Assembly: GCF_000970465.2 (NCBI RefSeq)
Contig: NZ_LAJE02000198.1
Coordinates: forward strand, 1 to 45,000
DNA length: 45,000 nt
Reading direction: 5' to 3'
From: Devosia insulae DS-56
GTDB taxonomy: Bacteria > Pseudomonadota > Alphaproteobacteria > Rhizobiales > Devosiaceae
The translations under genes and the position numbers were made by a program. Positions 1-8,142 of the stretch are shown here, piece by piece (position 1 is the stretch's first letter; every line of letters starts with the position of its first letter). Under the pieces are notes generated by a model. That model was not told the DNA's origin and ran no database searches. It saw only the letters and a list, made by a program, of their open reading frames with translations.

Positions 1-97
1 CCCCTGTCCCCTCCCCCTAAGAATGGGGAGGGAGACCCTCACACCAATATCGAGGCTAGCGTCTCCCTCCCCCTGTTTCAGGGGGAGGGGACAGGGG
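1..97. repeat. Nested intergenic palindrome
   Basis: The outer arms 1-18 and 80-97 are perfect reverse complements (CCCCTGTCCCCTCCCCCT and its complement). An inner pair, 25-36 and 61-72, is also perfect (GGGGAGGGAGAC / GTCTCCCTCCCC). The whole can fold into one long interrupted hairpin in RNA or a cruciform in DNA. Each arm is almost purely pyrimidine or purine. It lies just downstream of the minus-strand zinc-ribbon gene, so it could act as a transcription barrier, but there is no T-run. It looks like a dispersed intergenic element, and the left edge may continue outside the window. Confidence 0.75.
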
Positions 98-120
98 TGG
101 GGGTCAGCCCGCACCGGCGT

Positions 121-447
121 TTAGGATCGCTTCCGCTCCGTCAGCCCGTCGAGCCGTAGCAGCAGTTCGTCCAGCGCGCGCAGCACGTCGCCCATCAGCA
201 ATGGTTTCGGCGGCGGGGGAACCATCCAGGTGGCGCGCAGCCCGTTGAGCCGCTCCTTGCGCCGACGGCGCGCGGCCTTGGCTTCGGCGAGGGTGCGGCG
301 GGTGGCCTGGTTGCCGGGGTCCAGCGTGAACAGCTTTTCGCAATGCGGACACCAGGCGCCGCCGTCCGGTCGTACCAGCTTGGCGTTTTCGAGGAACTGG
401 CCACCGCAATGCGGGCAGGCAACGCTCACCAGGGCATAGGTCGTCAT
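121..447 (-). CDS. Small zinc-ribbon protein, function unknown
   Basis: About 108 residues. Two CPHC motifs near the N terminus (CPHCGG and CPHCEK, about 20 residues apart) form a treble-clef or zinc-ribbon style four-cysteine site. A basic stretch rich in Arg and Ala follows (AKAARRRRKER), then a short proline run and a leucine-rich C-terminal helix. I chose the ATG at 447 (MTTYAL) because it places the first CxxC close to the N terminus, as is usual for such ribbons. An in-frame ATG at 504 would add 19 residues, and neither start has a good ribosome binding site. The gene is divergent from accA. It may bind nucleic acid or be a structural zinc protein; no specific family was recognised. Confidence 0.6.
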   Translation of the reverse strand: MTTYALVSVACPHCGGQFLENAKLVRPDGGAWCPHCEKLFTLDPGNQATRRTLAEAKAARRRRKERLNGLRATWMVPPPPKPLLMGDVLRALDELLLRLDGLTERKRS

Positions 448-741
448 GGTCGAAGTGTGGTTCCGATCGTCGGGCTCCAGCGTTGTCATGAAAGCGTCAT
501 GCATTGGTTAATGCGGCGTGACAGAGCGGTGGAGTGGCGGGCCGCAGCTTCACCAAGTCTAGGCTCGGCGCTTGACTCAACCGGGTCGCATCGCCACTTT
601 CCGGCCACTTTGGGGCGCGAGTTGACGCGCCACTTCTCTGCTGGGCCCTCACCGTTTCGTTGAAACGACAGAGTGCACCAGTTCGTTGATCCTTGGTCGC
701 GCTCCCGAACTGTTCCGGAGAGCGCTCAGTTGGCGGGTTTG

Positions 742-1701
742 ATGCAGTCCTATCTCGATTTCGAAACGCCGGTGCGTGACCTGGAAGGCAAGATTGCCGA
801 GCTCAAGTCACTGGCAACCTCGGACCAGGCCGTATCGATCGATGACGAGGTGCGGCGCCTGTCGGTGCGCGCCGACGAGGCGCTGATCGATATCTACAAG
901 AAGCTGACGCCCTGGCAGAAGACCCAGGTGGCGCGCCATCCGCAGCGCCCGCATTTCTCCGACTACATCAAGGCGCTGATATCAGAGTGGACGCCGCTGG
1001 CCGGTGATCGCAAGTTCGCCGAGGATCCGGCGCTGCAGGCCGGCTTCGGCCGCTTCAACGGGCAGCCGGTGGCGATCCTGGGGCAAGAGAAGGGCTCCAA
1101 CACCGAGAGCCGCCTGAAGCACAATTTCGGCATGGCGCGGCCCGAGGGTTATCGCAAGGCCGTGCGCATCATGGATATGGCCGACCGCTTCGATATCCCG
1201 CTGGTGTCGTTCGTCGATACCGCCGGCGCCTATCCAGGCATCGGCGCCGAGGAGCGCGGCCAGGCCGAGGCGATCGCGCGCTCGACCGAGCGCTGCCTTG
1301 AGCTCGGTATTCCCAACCTCGCCATCATCATCGGCGAAGGCGGTTCGGGCGGCGCTATTGCCATCGCCACGGCGAACCGTGTGCTGATGCTCGAGAACGC
1401 CATTTACTCGGTGATCTCGCCCGAGCCGGGCGCTGCCATTCTGTTCCGCGACGCGGCGCGCGCTCCCGATATGGCGGCGGCGCAGAAGATCACCGCTCCC
1501 GACCTGCTCGGGCTCGGGGTGATCGACGGCATCATTCCGGAGCCGGCCGGCGGCGCGCATCGCCATCACGCAGAGGTGATGGCCTCGACTGCCAAAGCCA
1601 TCACCCAGTTCCTGACCGATTTCCCGGGCACCAGGGGACGGTTGGAGGTCCGGGAACACAGGCGCGACAAATTCCTCGCCATCGGCACCAATTTGAGTTG
1701 A
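742..1701 (+). CDS. accA: Acetyl-CoA carboxylase carboxyltransferase subunit alpha
   Basis: AccA pairs with AccD to transfer the carboxyl group from carboxybiotin-BCCP to acetyl-CoA, giving malonyl-CoA for fatty-acid synthesis in the cytosol. The protein is about 319 residues, the normal length. It begins with the family's MQSYLDFE N terminus, followed by a coiled-coil-like first 80 residues. The crotonase-fold core shows SFVDTAGAYPGIGAEERGQ and IIGEGGSGGAIAI, which build the CoA and oxyanion sites. An in-frame GTG at 673 would add 23 residues not typical of AccA, so I place the start at ATG 742. The gene appears monocistronic; the 237 bases upstream hold no gene that I can support. Confidence 0.95.
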   Translation: MQSYLDFETPVRDLEGKIAELKSLATSDQAVSIDDEVRRLSVRADEALIDIYKKLTPWQKTQVARHPQRPHFSDYIKALISEWTPLAGDRKFAEDPALQAGFGRFNGQPVAILGQEKGSNTESRLKHNFGMARPEGYRKAVRIMDMADRFDIPLVSFVDTAGAYPGIGAEERGQAEAIARSTERCLELGIPNLAIIIGEGGSGGAIAIATANRVLMLENAIYSVISPEPGAAILFRDAARAPDMAAAQKITAPDLLGLGVIDGIIPEPAGGAHRHHAEVMASTAKAITQFLTDFPGTRGRLEVREHRRDKFLAIGTNLS

Positions 1702-1759
1702 ACGTCGCCGACGCACGAGGCATGAAGCCAATAGTAAACGGGCTGTTAACCATGCCGGC

Positions 1760-1773
1760 TTACCACATGGTAA
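1760..1773. promoter_or_regulatory. Perfect 14-base inverted repeat upstream of the L,D-transpeptidase genes
   Basis: TTACCA-CA-TGGTAA lies 54 bases before the TTG start of the first L,D-transpeptidase. Its small perfect dyad and position suit a repressor or activator site. No factor can be named and no clear -35/-10 pair was found beside it. Confidence 0.3.
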
Positions 1774-1826
1774 CCGTCCGCTCGTAACCCGATTGTTCGG
1801 GCAGACAAGCATTTCGGGTAGCTGAC

Positions 1827-2855
1827 TTGGGCAGAACGCTCCGTTCCATCCTTCTCGTTGGCGCCGCCATCAGCGTGGCCGCGCTGCTGGCTGGCTGCGG
1901 CGGGTTGAAGCCGGGCAATGCCAAGGCAATGGCGCCGCTGAAGCAGGAAACCGTCAGCAAGCTGGCCAGCCTCGGCTCATCGCCCGCTGCCGCGATGATG
2001 GTCCGGATCTTCAAGGAAAGCTCGGAGCTCGAGGTCTGGAAGCAGACGGCCAACGGCAGCTACAAGCTGTTCAAGAGCTACGAGATCTGCGCCTGGTCGG
2101 GGGTGCTCGGTCCCAAGGTCAAGGAGGGCGACCGGCAGTCGCCGGAGGGCTTCTATACCGTCACCCCCGGCCTGATGAACCCGAACTCGAACTACTACCT
2201 GGCCTTCAACACCGGCTTTCCCAACAAGTTCGACCGCGCCTATGGCCGCACCGGCTCGGACCTGATGGTGCATGGCGATTGCTCGTCGCGCGGCTGCTAC
2301 TCGATGACCGACGAGTCGATCGCCGAGATTTACGCGCTGGCGCGCGAAAGCTTTAAGGGCGGCAACGCCTCGTTCCAGCTGCAGATCTATCCGTTCCGCA
2401 TGTCGGCGCAGAACCTCGCCAAGCATGCCGACAACCCGAACATGAGCTTCTGGAAGGACATCAAGGAAGGCTATGACCGCTTCGAGATCTCGAAGGCACC
2501 GGTCTCCTGGGATGTCTGCAACAAGGAATACGTGTTCGACGTGCCCGGCGGCACGGCGCTCGACGCGCTGGGCAGCTGCCCGGTGACGGTGGCGCAGAAT
2601 GTGCCGGATACGGTGAAGGCCAAGGCCGCCGCCGACGAGGCCGCGATGGCCAAGGAAGTCGCCAACCTCGCCGACAAGGCCGCCAAGGCCGCGGCCGAAG
2701 CGCAGAAGCTGGCGGACGAGAAGGCTGCGGCGAAGGCGCGTGGCGAGGCGATCGGCAGCTTCTTCGGCGGCATGTTTGGCGGCGGCGCCGAGACCGGGGT
2801 GATCGACCCGAGCAAGGTAGCGCCGATCCCGCTGCCGCGATTGCACCGAGCCTAG
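1827..2855 (+). CDS. L,D-transpeptidase family lipoprotein (YafK-like, YkuD fold) with alanine-rich tail
   Basis: 342 residues from a TTG start. The N terminus is a lipoprotein signal with lipobox LAGC (Cys24), so the protein should be membrane-anchored in the periplasm. The YkuD-type catalytic motif HG-x6-GC is present, with His149 and Cys157 in MVHGDCSSRGC. The preceding GDRQSPEGFY and PNSNYY blocks fit the YafK branch, whose members attach or cleave peptides on peptidoglycan. After the catalytic domain, residues about 255-300 form a repeated Ala/Lys/Glu helix (coiled-coil-like) ending in a glycine-rich stretch, which is unusual for the family. A paralogue follows after 14 bases, so the two are probably cotranscribed. 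The exact substrate (cross-linking or lipoprotein attachment) cannot be read from sequence. Confidence 0.85.
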   Translation: MGRTLRSILLVGAAISVAALLAGCGGLKPGNAKAMAPLKQETVSKLASLGSSPAAAMMVRIFKESSELEVWKQTANGSYKLFKSYEICAWSGVLGPKVKEGDRQSPEGFYTVTPGLMNPNSNYYLAFNTGFPNKFDRAYGRTGSDLMVHGDCSSRGCYSMTDESIAEIYALARESFKGGNASFQLQIYPFRMSAQNLAKHADNPNMSFWKDIKEGYDRFEISKAPVSWDVCNKEYVFDVPGGTALDALGSCPVTVAQNVPDTVKAKAAADEAAMAKEVANLADKAAKAAAEAQKLADEKAAAKARGEAIGSFFGGMFGGGAETGVIDPSKVAPIPLPRLHRA

Positions 2856-2869
2856 ACGGTCATCTTGCG

Positions 2870-3652
2870 GTGCGGGCCCCTCGCTCCCATGTTGGCATGG
2901 CCATCGCGATCGGGGTCCTGCTCCTCGCAGGCGTGCTGGTTGGGCGCTTCGTGCTCACCGAACGAACGGGAGATCGCGACATCGCCACCGAGCGCGTCTA
3001 TGACCGTACGCAGTTCGTTGCCGAACTGACGGCCGCCGGGTTTGCGCTCGGCGACAGGGCGCATGTCCGCATCTTCAAGCGCGAGCACAAGCTGGAGTTG
3101 TGGCTGCAGCGGGCCGATGGACGCTATGCGCTGTTCCGCGACTACGACATCTGCAGGTTCTCGGGCGAGCTCGGCCCTAAGCTCAAGGAAGGCGACAGAC
3201 AGTCGCCCGAGGGATTTTACCGGGTGGCAGAGAGCCAATTGAACCCCAATTCGCGCCATCACCTCAGCTTCAACCTCGGCTTCCCCAATGCCTTCGACCG
3301 GCAGCTGGGCCGCACCGGCTCGGCGCTGATGGTGCATGGCGGCTGCTCCTCGGTCGGCTGCTACGCCATCACCGATCCAAACGTCGACGAGGTCTATGCG
3401 GTGGTCGAAGCCGCGCTCAAACATGGCCAGGACGCCGTCGACGTGCACGTCTTTCCGTTCCGCATGACGGCAACGGCGCTGGCCGCCGAGGGCGGTAACA
3501 CCTGGGCGCCGTTCTGGCGTAATCTCAAGGCCGGTTACGACCTGTTCGAGGCGGCCGGCACCCCGCCCAAGGTTGGCGCCTGCCGCGGCGAATACCGCTT
3601 CGGCGCAGATGCGGAGGGGCCAAAATGCGCCGTTATCGCCGCCTGGTCCTGA
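2870..3652 (+). CDS. Second L,D-transpeptidase (YafK-like), membrane-anchored
   Basis: 260 residues from GTG 2870; an in-frame ATG at 2897 is an alternative that would begin directly at the hydrophobic segment. One N-terminal helix (about residues 10-30) anchors it, and there is no lipobox cysteine. The catalytic motif HGGCSSVGC gives His156 and Cys164. It aligns block for block with the upstream gene (KLKEGDRQSPEGFY, NPNSRHH, FPNAFDR, GRTGSALMVHG), so the pair is a tandem duplication. It lacks the Ala-rich tail of the first copy. Its last 28 bases overlap the next gene, which argues for one transcript. A periplasmic peptidoglycan-modifying role is inferred from the family. Confidence 0.85.
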   Translation: MRAPRSHVGMAIAIGVLLLAGVLVGRFVLTERTGDRDIATERVYDRTQFVAELTAAGFALGDRAHVRIFKREHKLELWLQRADGRYALFRDYDICRFSGELGPKLKEGDRQSPEGFYRVAESQLNPNSRHHLSFNLGFPNAFDRQLGRTGSALMVHGGCSSVGCYAITDPNVDEVYAVVEAALKHGQDAVDVHVFPFRMTATALAAEGGNTWAPFWRNLKAGYDLFEAAGTPPKVGACRGEYRFGADAEGPKCAVIAAWS

Positions 3653-4230
3653 TCGACCGGCTGATCCCGTTCCTCGCTGCCATCGTCGGGCTGGTGGCGC
3701 TGGCCGGGGCTGTCGCGGTGCAGCTCAATACCGATGCCAAGACCAAGGCGGTGACCGAGGCCGTGGCGGCGCTTCGCACCTCCGTCGATGAGCTCGGCAA
3801 GCGGGCCGAAGCTGCAGCTACGCCCATCGACGACGGCACCGCGGCGGGCCTGTTGGCGCTGCAGGACCGGATGGTGAAGCTTGAGGGTGAATGGACCGAC
3901 CAACAGGCCGCCGCCGCAGCGGCTCCCGCCGCTCTGCCGGGTGCCCCGGATGCAAGCACCGCGACCGCCGAGATCGACCCGAACCTGCCGACCACCGACT
4001 GCATCCCGCTCGGCACGCGCTTCATGGTGACGCCCGGCGAGAGCTACCCGATCTGCCAGTCGAAGGCGGTGATAAAGACCGGGCTGATCACCGCCGACAC
4101 GGTCACCATGGATGGGGTCGGGCAGGTGGTGGAGACCGGTTTCGGCACCATTGCCGGCACCAGCTGCACGGTGATGGTGTTCTCGGCCGACGAAGCCGGC
4201 TTTGCCGAGGTGCGGGTGACCTGCACCTGA
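3625..4230 (+). CDS. Single-pass membrane protein with coiled coil, function unknown
   Basis: 201 residues. A basic N terminus (MRRYRRL) is followed by one membrane helix at about residues 13-33. A heptad-like Ala/Leu/Glu segment (about 40-95) follows, then a low-complexity Ala/Pro linker and a C-terminal domain of about 75 residues with cysteines in TTDCIP, YPICQ, TSCTV and VTCT. Even spacing of these cysteines suggests disulfides in the periplasm. The start is supported by GGAGG at 3613-3617, 7 bases upstream. The gene starts inside the end of the second L,D-transpeptidase gene, so it belongs to the same envelope operon and may be an accessory or scaffold for those enzymes. No known family was recognised. 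Confidence 0.7.
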   Translation: MRRYRRLVLIDRLIPFLAAIVGLVALAGAVAVQLNTDAKTKAVTEAVAALRTSVDELGKRAEAAATPIDDGTAAGLLALQDRMVKLEGEWTDQQAAAAAAPAALPGAPDASTATAEIDPNLPTTDCIPLGTRFMVTPGESYPICQSKAVIKTGLITADTVTMDGVGQVVETGFGTIAGTSCTVMVFSADEAGFAEVRVTCT

Positions 4231-4322
4231 CGGCGGCAGTGGTTTTTGCTGGTGCACACGCTTTGTCGACCGGCTAGAGCTAGCGGCGGGCATTCGCCTC
4301 TCTGTGTTCTCCCGAGTTCATC

Positions 4323-5228
4323 GTGTCCTCACCTGCCGCTACGTCTGTGCATCAGTCCGCCTCGCTCAAGGGCATGGCGCTGGGGGTTTTCGCCTACACG
4401 CTGTTCTCGGTGCACGATGCGCTGGTGAAGGCGGTGATCCTTGCGCTGCCGGTGGTGCAGATCCTGTTCGTGCGCAGCCTGGTGATTGTCGTGATCTGCC
4501 TCGTCATCGGGCGGAAAAAGCTGGTGCTGGAGCTGATCCGATCGGGCAACAAACCGATGCTGCTGCTGCGCGCCATCCTGACGCTGGCGGCCTGGTGCAT
4601 GTATTATTCGGCCGGGCGCGAGCTGCAGCTCGCCGAAATGACGACGCTCTACTATTTCGCCCCGGTGCTGACGATTATCCTGGCGGTGATCTTTTTGAAG
4701 GAGCAGCTGACGCTGGCGCGGGTCGGCGCCTCGGCCATCGGCTTTTTCGGCGTGCTGATCGCCTGCAATCCGGCCGGACTGACATTCGGCATCCCGGCGC
4801 TGATGGTGCTGGGCGCAGCGTTCTTCTGGTCGGTGGCGATGATCCTGATGCGCACCATCTCGAAATCCGAGAGCTCGATGGTGCTGATCTTCTCGCTCAA
4901 CCTGTTCTACACGCTAGTGATGGGCCTCGCCTCGATCCCGTTCTGGACCGACATGGACCCGCTGCAGATCGCTATCGTGGTCGCCACCGGCATCGTCGGC
5001 GGCACGGCGCAATATGTGCTGGTGGAAGCGGCGCGGCTGGTGCCGGCAAGCGTGCTGGGCACCGTGGAGTATTTCGCGCTGATCTGGAGCTTTGTCTTCG
5101 GCTTCCTGTTCTGGGGCGAACAGCCGGCCGAACTGGTGTTCCTCGGCGCGGCCCTGGTGATCGCCGCGGGGCTGGTGCTCGCCTGGAGCGAGCGGCGTCC
5201 GCGGCGACAGGTGGTGGATGCGCCTTAG
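4323..5228 (+). CDS. DMT superfamily (EamA) transporter
   Basis: About 301 residues from a GTG start, with ten predicted membrane helices in two five-helix halves, the usual EamA arrangement and length. Helix-end signatures such as LYYFAPVLTIILAVIFLKEQLT in the first half and EYFALIWSFVFGFLFWGEQ in the second mark the two EamA repeats. It is an inner-membrane exporter or permease whose substrate cannot be predicted. Its TAG stop overlaps the stop codon of the convergent MFS gene within 5225-5228. No terminator separates the two, so the transcripts must collide or overlap. Confidence 0.88.
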   Translation: MSSPAATSVHQSASLKGMALGVFAYTLFSVHDALVKAVILALPVVQILFVRSLVIVVICLVIGRKKLVLELIRSGNKPMLLLRAILTLAAWCMYYSAGRELQLAEMTTLYYFAPVLTIILAVIFLKEQLTLARVGASAIGFFGVLIACNPAGLTFGIPALMVLGAAFFWSVAMILMRTISKSESSMVLIFSLNLFYTLVMGLASIPFWTDMDPLQIAIVVATGIVGGTAQYVLVEAARLVPASVLGTVEYFALIWSFVFGFLFWGEQPAELVFLGAALVIAAGLVLAWSERRPRRQVVDAP

Positions 5229-6610
5229 GCCTTGGCGGCCTCGGCGTTGCCGACTGCCGCGGTGACCGGACGGGGCCGCAGCCCCATCCAAATCAGAACC
5301 ACCGCGAGCACCGTCACGCCGACATTAACGGCCAGCGCCAGGTGGATGCCGGCGATAATGCCAGCCTGGGTGGCGGCGATGGCGCCGAAGATCGGGATGC
5401 CGATGGTGATACCGACCTGCTGGGTCATCGAGACGAGGCCGGTGGCGAGTCCCTGCTCGCTGTCGGGCACAGCAGAGGTGGCGGTTACCATCGATGCGAC
5501 GATCGCCGTAACGTGGCCGAAGAAGCCGATGAACAGCGCCGGGACCAGCACCCACAGCCAGATCGGATCCGGGCCGAGCAGCAGCAGCGGGGCGGTGAAG
5601 CCGGCCTGCACCAGCATCCCGACGGCAAGCACGTTCCGCACGCCACGGCGGGCAATGATGCGGCCGGCAATGATGCCGGCGACGATCGAGGAAAGGCCCG
5701 GGATACCGAAGATCAGGCCGGTGTCGAGCGGCGACAGATGCAGGGCATCCTGCAGGTAGAGCGTGACGAGGAAGATCAGGGCCGGCTCCATCGAGAAGAC
5801 GACGAGCGTTGCGAGGTTTCCCCACTTTACCGTCGGCCGGGCAAGGATGCCGACGGCCACCAGCGGTACCGTGGTGCGCAATTCGATGATGAAGAACAGC
5901 GCCAGCAGCACGAGGGCGGTAGCCAACATGTAGGGATTGGCGCTGGTGACGCCGTAGACGAGCGCCAACAAGGCCAGCGTCACGCTGACGGCGCCCGGCA
6001 GGTCGAGCTTGACGCCAACCGGCGCGCTGCTGGCGCGGAGCACGAAGGGGGCAGTTGCCAGGATCAGCAGGGCGACCGGCACGTTGATGAAAAAGGCCCA
6101 GCGCCAGCTGAGGGCGCCGACCAGCGCGCCGCCGACCAGGGCACCGACGGTGAAGCCGCCGGAGAGCAAGGCGCCATTGAGGCCAAGCACGCGGGCCCGC
6201 TGCCGCTCGTCGCCGAACGAGGTGATGAGCAGCGCCAGCCCCGCGGGCGTGGCGATGGCGGTGGCCAGGCCCTGCAGGGCACGGGCCGTCAGCAGCACAT
6301 CGGGGCTGGTGGCGAGACCGCCGATCACCGAAGCAATCGCCAACAGGCCGATGCCGATGAAAAACATGCGGCGGCGCCCGAACAGGTCGGCGATGCGGCC
6401 GAACAACAGGGTGAACCCAGCCGCCGGCAAAGCGTAAGCAGTGGCGATCCAGGCCAGCTGCGAGAACGGCAGGCCGACGGCTTCGCCGACCTCCGGCATG
6501 GCCACGTTGAGGATCGAGAAATCGACCGACAGCATGAAGCCGGTGCCAAGCAGCAGCAGGACAACCAGCCATTGCTGGCCTGTCATGGGGGGAGGAGCGG
6601 TGTTGCTCAT
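5225..6610 (-). CDS. MFS drug-efflux type transporter (DHA2-like)
   Basis: About 461 residues with some 14 hydrophobic helices, as in the DHA2 (14-TMS) branch of the major facilitator superfamily. Visible signatures are SVDFSILNVAMPEV in helix 1, the motif A-like GRIADLFGRRRMF between helices 2 and 3, ALQGLATAIATPAGLALL in helix 4, and WRWAFFINVPVALL in helix 6. It is probably an inner-membrane proton antiporter for small hydrophobic compounds. The start at ATG 6610 (MSNTAP) has GGAGA 8 bases upstream; a longer in-frame N terminus reaching 6784 looks like leader sequence. Expression is separate from the upstream SRPBCC gene, with about 200 bases between them. Confidence 0.87.
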   Translation of the reverse strand: MSNTAPPPMTGQQWLVVLLLLGTGFMLSVDFSILNVAMPEVGEAVGLPFSQLAWIATAYALPAAGFTLLFGRIADLFGRRRMFFIGIGLLAIASVIGGLATSPDVLLTARALQGLATAIATPAGLALLITSFGDERQRARVLGLNGALLSGGFTVGALVGGALVGALSWRWAFFINVPVALLILATAPFVLRASSAPVGVKLDLPGAVSVTLALLALVYGVTSANPYMLATALVLLALFFIIELRTTVPLVAVGILARPTVKWGNLATLVVFSMEPALIFLVTLYLQDALHLSPLDTGLIFGIPGLSSIVAGIIAGRIIARRGVRNVLAVGMLVQAGFTAPLLLLGPDPIWLWVLVPALFIGFFGHVTAIVASMVTATSAVPDSEQGLATGLVSMTQQVGITIGIPIFGAIAATQAGIIAGIHLALAVNVGVTVLAVVLIWMGLRPRPVTAAVGNAEAAKA

Positions 6611-6749
6611 CTTGTTTCTCCAGGTGTTGGGGGCGCGACGGCACGCTGCCGAAGTCGGCGCTCGCGGCGATTGTTGTGGGGTGAGCGGGGCGGCCTGGCC
6701 GGGGCTGATATCAGCGAGAGGCGCGGGCGAGGGGTTGGTCAGTGGCGGT

Positions 6750-6771
6750 CCACTGGCGCTCGCGCCAGTGG
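6750..6771. terminator. Strong GC-rich hairpin after the SRPBCC gene
   Basis: CCACTGGCGC (6750-6759) and GCGCCAGTGG (6762-6771) are perfect complements around a 2-base centre. The hairpin lies 44 bases beyond the minus-strand SRPBCC stop and upstream of the MFS start. There is no T-run after it on the minus strand, so it could stop transcription with Rho, protect the 3' end, or be an operator for the MFS gene. Confidence 0.45.
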
Positions 6772-6815
6772 AGTAGTGCTGCAATCAAGTTTGCTGCGCG
6801 CCGGCGTGGCGTGCC

Positions 6816-7766
6816 TCACGCCGCAGGCGCGGCCAGCTCGATCAGTTCGGTCTTGCCGCTCTCGATCAGCTGCCTGAGGCTGCCCTGGATCAGCGAGGTC
6901 CAGGCGTCCGAGCAGGTGTCATAGCACTCGACGGCCGGCGCAATGCCCTGGTGGGTGAACACCACTTCGGTCCTGCCGCCCTTCATGCCGATGTCGAACA
7001 TGATGGTGGTGCCGACCCACTCGGTCTTGTCCTCGACAAAGCTCAGTGTGCCTTCGACCACCTGCCAGGCCACCCGCTTATTGGGCACCAGTTCGGTCAC
7101 GACTTGCTTGGAATAGTGGAACTCCTGGTAGCGGTAGCTGAACACGTCGCCGAGCTTTTTGGTGCCGCCCTCGAATTCACCGCTCCACCAGGCGCGCGGG
7201 TCGATGATGGCGGCAAAGGCGGCCTCGGGGCTCTGATCCACCGTGAACGCGGTGGTGAAGCTGGTATCGCTCATGGCGTGGTCTCCTGCGTCGGGACGTG
7301 TGGGTTCGTTGGCGGTGAGCGCGGCGCCGACATTGGGCTGGCCGCTGCCTGAGGTGATGAGGGCTTTGAGGCTGCCGCGGATGTAGGTACCCCACGCATC
7401 GTGGCAGACGTCGTAGCACTCGTCGTTGGGCGTGAGGCCGATATGGGTGAAGGTCAGCCGGGTGCCTTCGCCGACCGGCGCGATGTCGAAGGCGATGGTG
7501 GTGCCGATCCATTCGGTCTTGTCAGCGATGAAGCTGAAATGGTTGTCGAGCACCCGCCAGGCGACGCGCTGGTTGGGCAGCCACTCGACCACCTTGAGGG
7601 TGCACCGGTGCAAGTCCTTGGCGTGGTAGAACCAGACATCGCCGAGCATGGCGGTGTTGCCTTCGACATCCTCAGACCACCAGCCGCGTACATTATTGAT
7701 GGCGGCAAAGACGGCTTCGGGGCTCTGTTTCACCGTGATGGTGGTGGTGTAGCTCTTGTCTTCCAT
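6816..7766 (-). CDS. Tandem SRPBCC (AHSA1-like) two-domain protein
   Basis: About 316 residues built from two homologous START/AHSA1-like domains, residues about 1-145 and 165-316, joined by a Gly/Pro/Thr-rich linker. Both copies share QSPEA-FAAI, a WWS turn, KTEWIGTT or KTEWVGTT, and C-YD-C near the end. Such domains form a helix-grip cavity that binds hydrophobic ligands. The start at ATG 7766 (MEDKSY) has GGAGA 7 bases upstream. An internal ATG at 7274 (MSDTSF) is also preceded by AGGAG, so the second domain could be made alone. The gene follows DUF1127 by 26 bases in one operon. The ligand is unknown. Both halves keep matching Cys pairs, so the duplication looks functional. Confidence 0.8.
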   Translation of the reverse strand: MEDKSYTTTITVKQSPEAVFAAINNVRGWWSEDVEGNTAMLGDVWFYHAKDLHRCTLKVVEWLPNQRVAWRVLDNHFSFIADKTEWIGTTIAFDIAPVGEGTRLTFTHIGLTPNDECYDVCHDAWGTYIRGSLKALITSGSGQPNVGAALTANEPTRPDAGDHAMSDTSFTTAFTVDQSPEAAFAAIIDPRAWWSGEFEGGTKKLGDVFSYRYQEFHYSKQVVTELVPNKRVAWQVVEGTLSFVEDKTEWVGTTIMFDIGMKGGRTEVVFTHQGIAPAVECYDTCSDAWTSLIQGSLRQLIESGKTELIELAAPAA

Positions 7767-7792
7767 TGCAGTTCTCCGTGGGTGAAGGGGGG

Positions 7793-8041
7793 TCAGCTGG
7801 CGTTGCGCTGGCGGATTTTGGTCCACAGCCGGCGGGCATCGCCGTCGAGGGCGTCCTCGACATCGGTGCGTTCGAGGCCGATATCGGCGAGCTGAACGGC
7901 ATCGAGGCTGGCCAGCTTGAGGATGGTCCGACGGCGGGCCTGCCAGGTGGCGAGGCGCACCGTGAGCTGCAGCAGGCCGCCGATGATGTTGCTTTGGCGG
8001 GACTTGTCGGCGGCGATTTCATAGAGTTCGAGCGTGGTCAT
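7793..8041 (-). CDS. DUF1127 domain small protein
   Basis: 82 residues. The C-terminal half (residues about 36-65, RRTILKLASLDAVQLADIGLERTDVEDAL) matches the DUF1127 pattern of a short helix pair with LADIGL. In Alphaproteobacteria, members of this family are reported as small RNA-binding proteins that affect metabolism and stress adaptation; that is family knowledge, not shown here. The start at 8041 is supported by AGGAGAT about 6 bases upstream. It leads the operon with the SRPBCC gene and is divergent from the regulator at 8143. At 82 residues it is longer than the shortest members (about 47). Confidence 0.8.
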   Translation of the reverse strand: MTTLELYEIAADKSRQSNIIGGLLQLTVRLATWQARRRTILKLASLDAVQLADIGLERTDVEDALDGDARRLWTKIRQRNAS

Positions 8042-8119
8042 GGCTGATCTCCTGTTGCTTGGAGGGTTGCGTTCTCTGTCGATGAACGGAACCTAGGCGA
8101 CGGGGAGTTCGGGGTGAGA

Positions 8120-8133
8120 GTGACAAGTGTGAC
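8120..8133. promoter_or_regulatory. Direct repeats in the divergent promoter region
   Basis: GTGAC occurs at 8120-8124 and 8129-8133, a 9-base period, ten bases before the regulator's ATG. The 101-base divergent gap must hold the promoters of both the DUF1127 operon and the regulator. The repeats are a candidate site for autoregulation, on position alone. Confidence 0.25.
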
Positions 8134-8142
8134 GGGATTTGA

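Noticed and set aside
571-599. CTTGAC as a -35 of accA
   Set aside because: The expected -10 at the right spacing (CCACTT) is too poor to call a promoter.
343-663. 106-codon plus-strand frame upstream of accA
   Set aside because: It overlaps the minus-strand CPHC protein and has no ribosome site or motif, so the zinc-ribbon frame is preferred.
4304-6877. 857-codon frame across the DMT and MFS genes
   Set aside because: It overlaps two clear transporter genes, is rich in Arg/Gly/Ala without domains, and has no ribosome site.
7400-7900. Frames on the plus strand opposite the SRPBCC and DUF1127 genes
   Set aside because: They are antisense to genes supported by family motifs and good ribosome sites.
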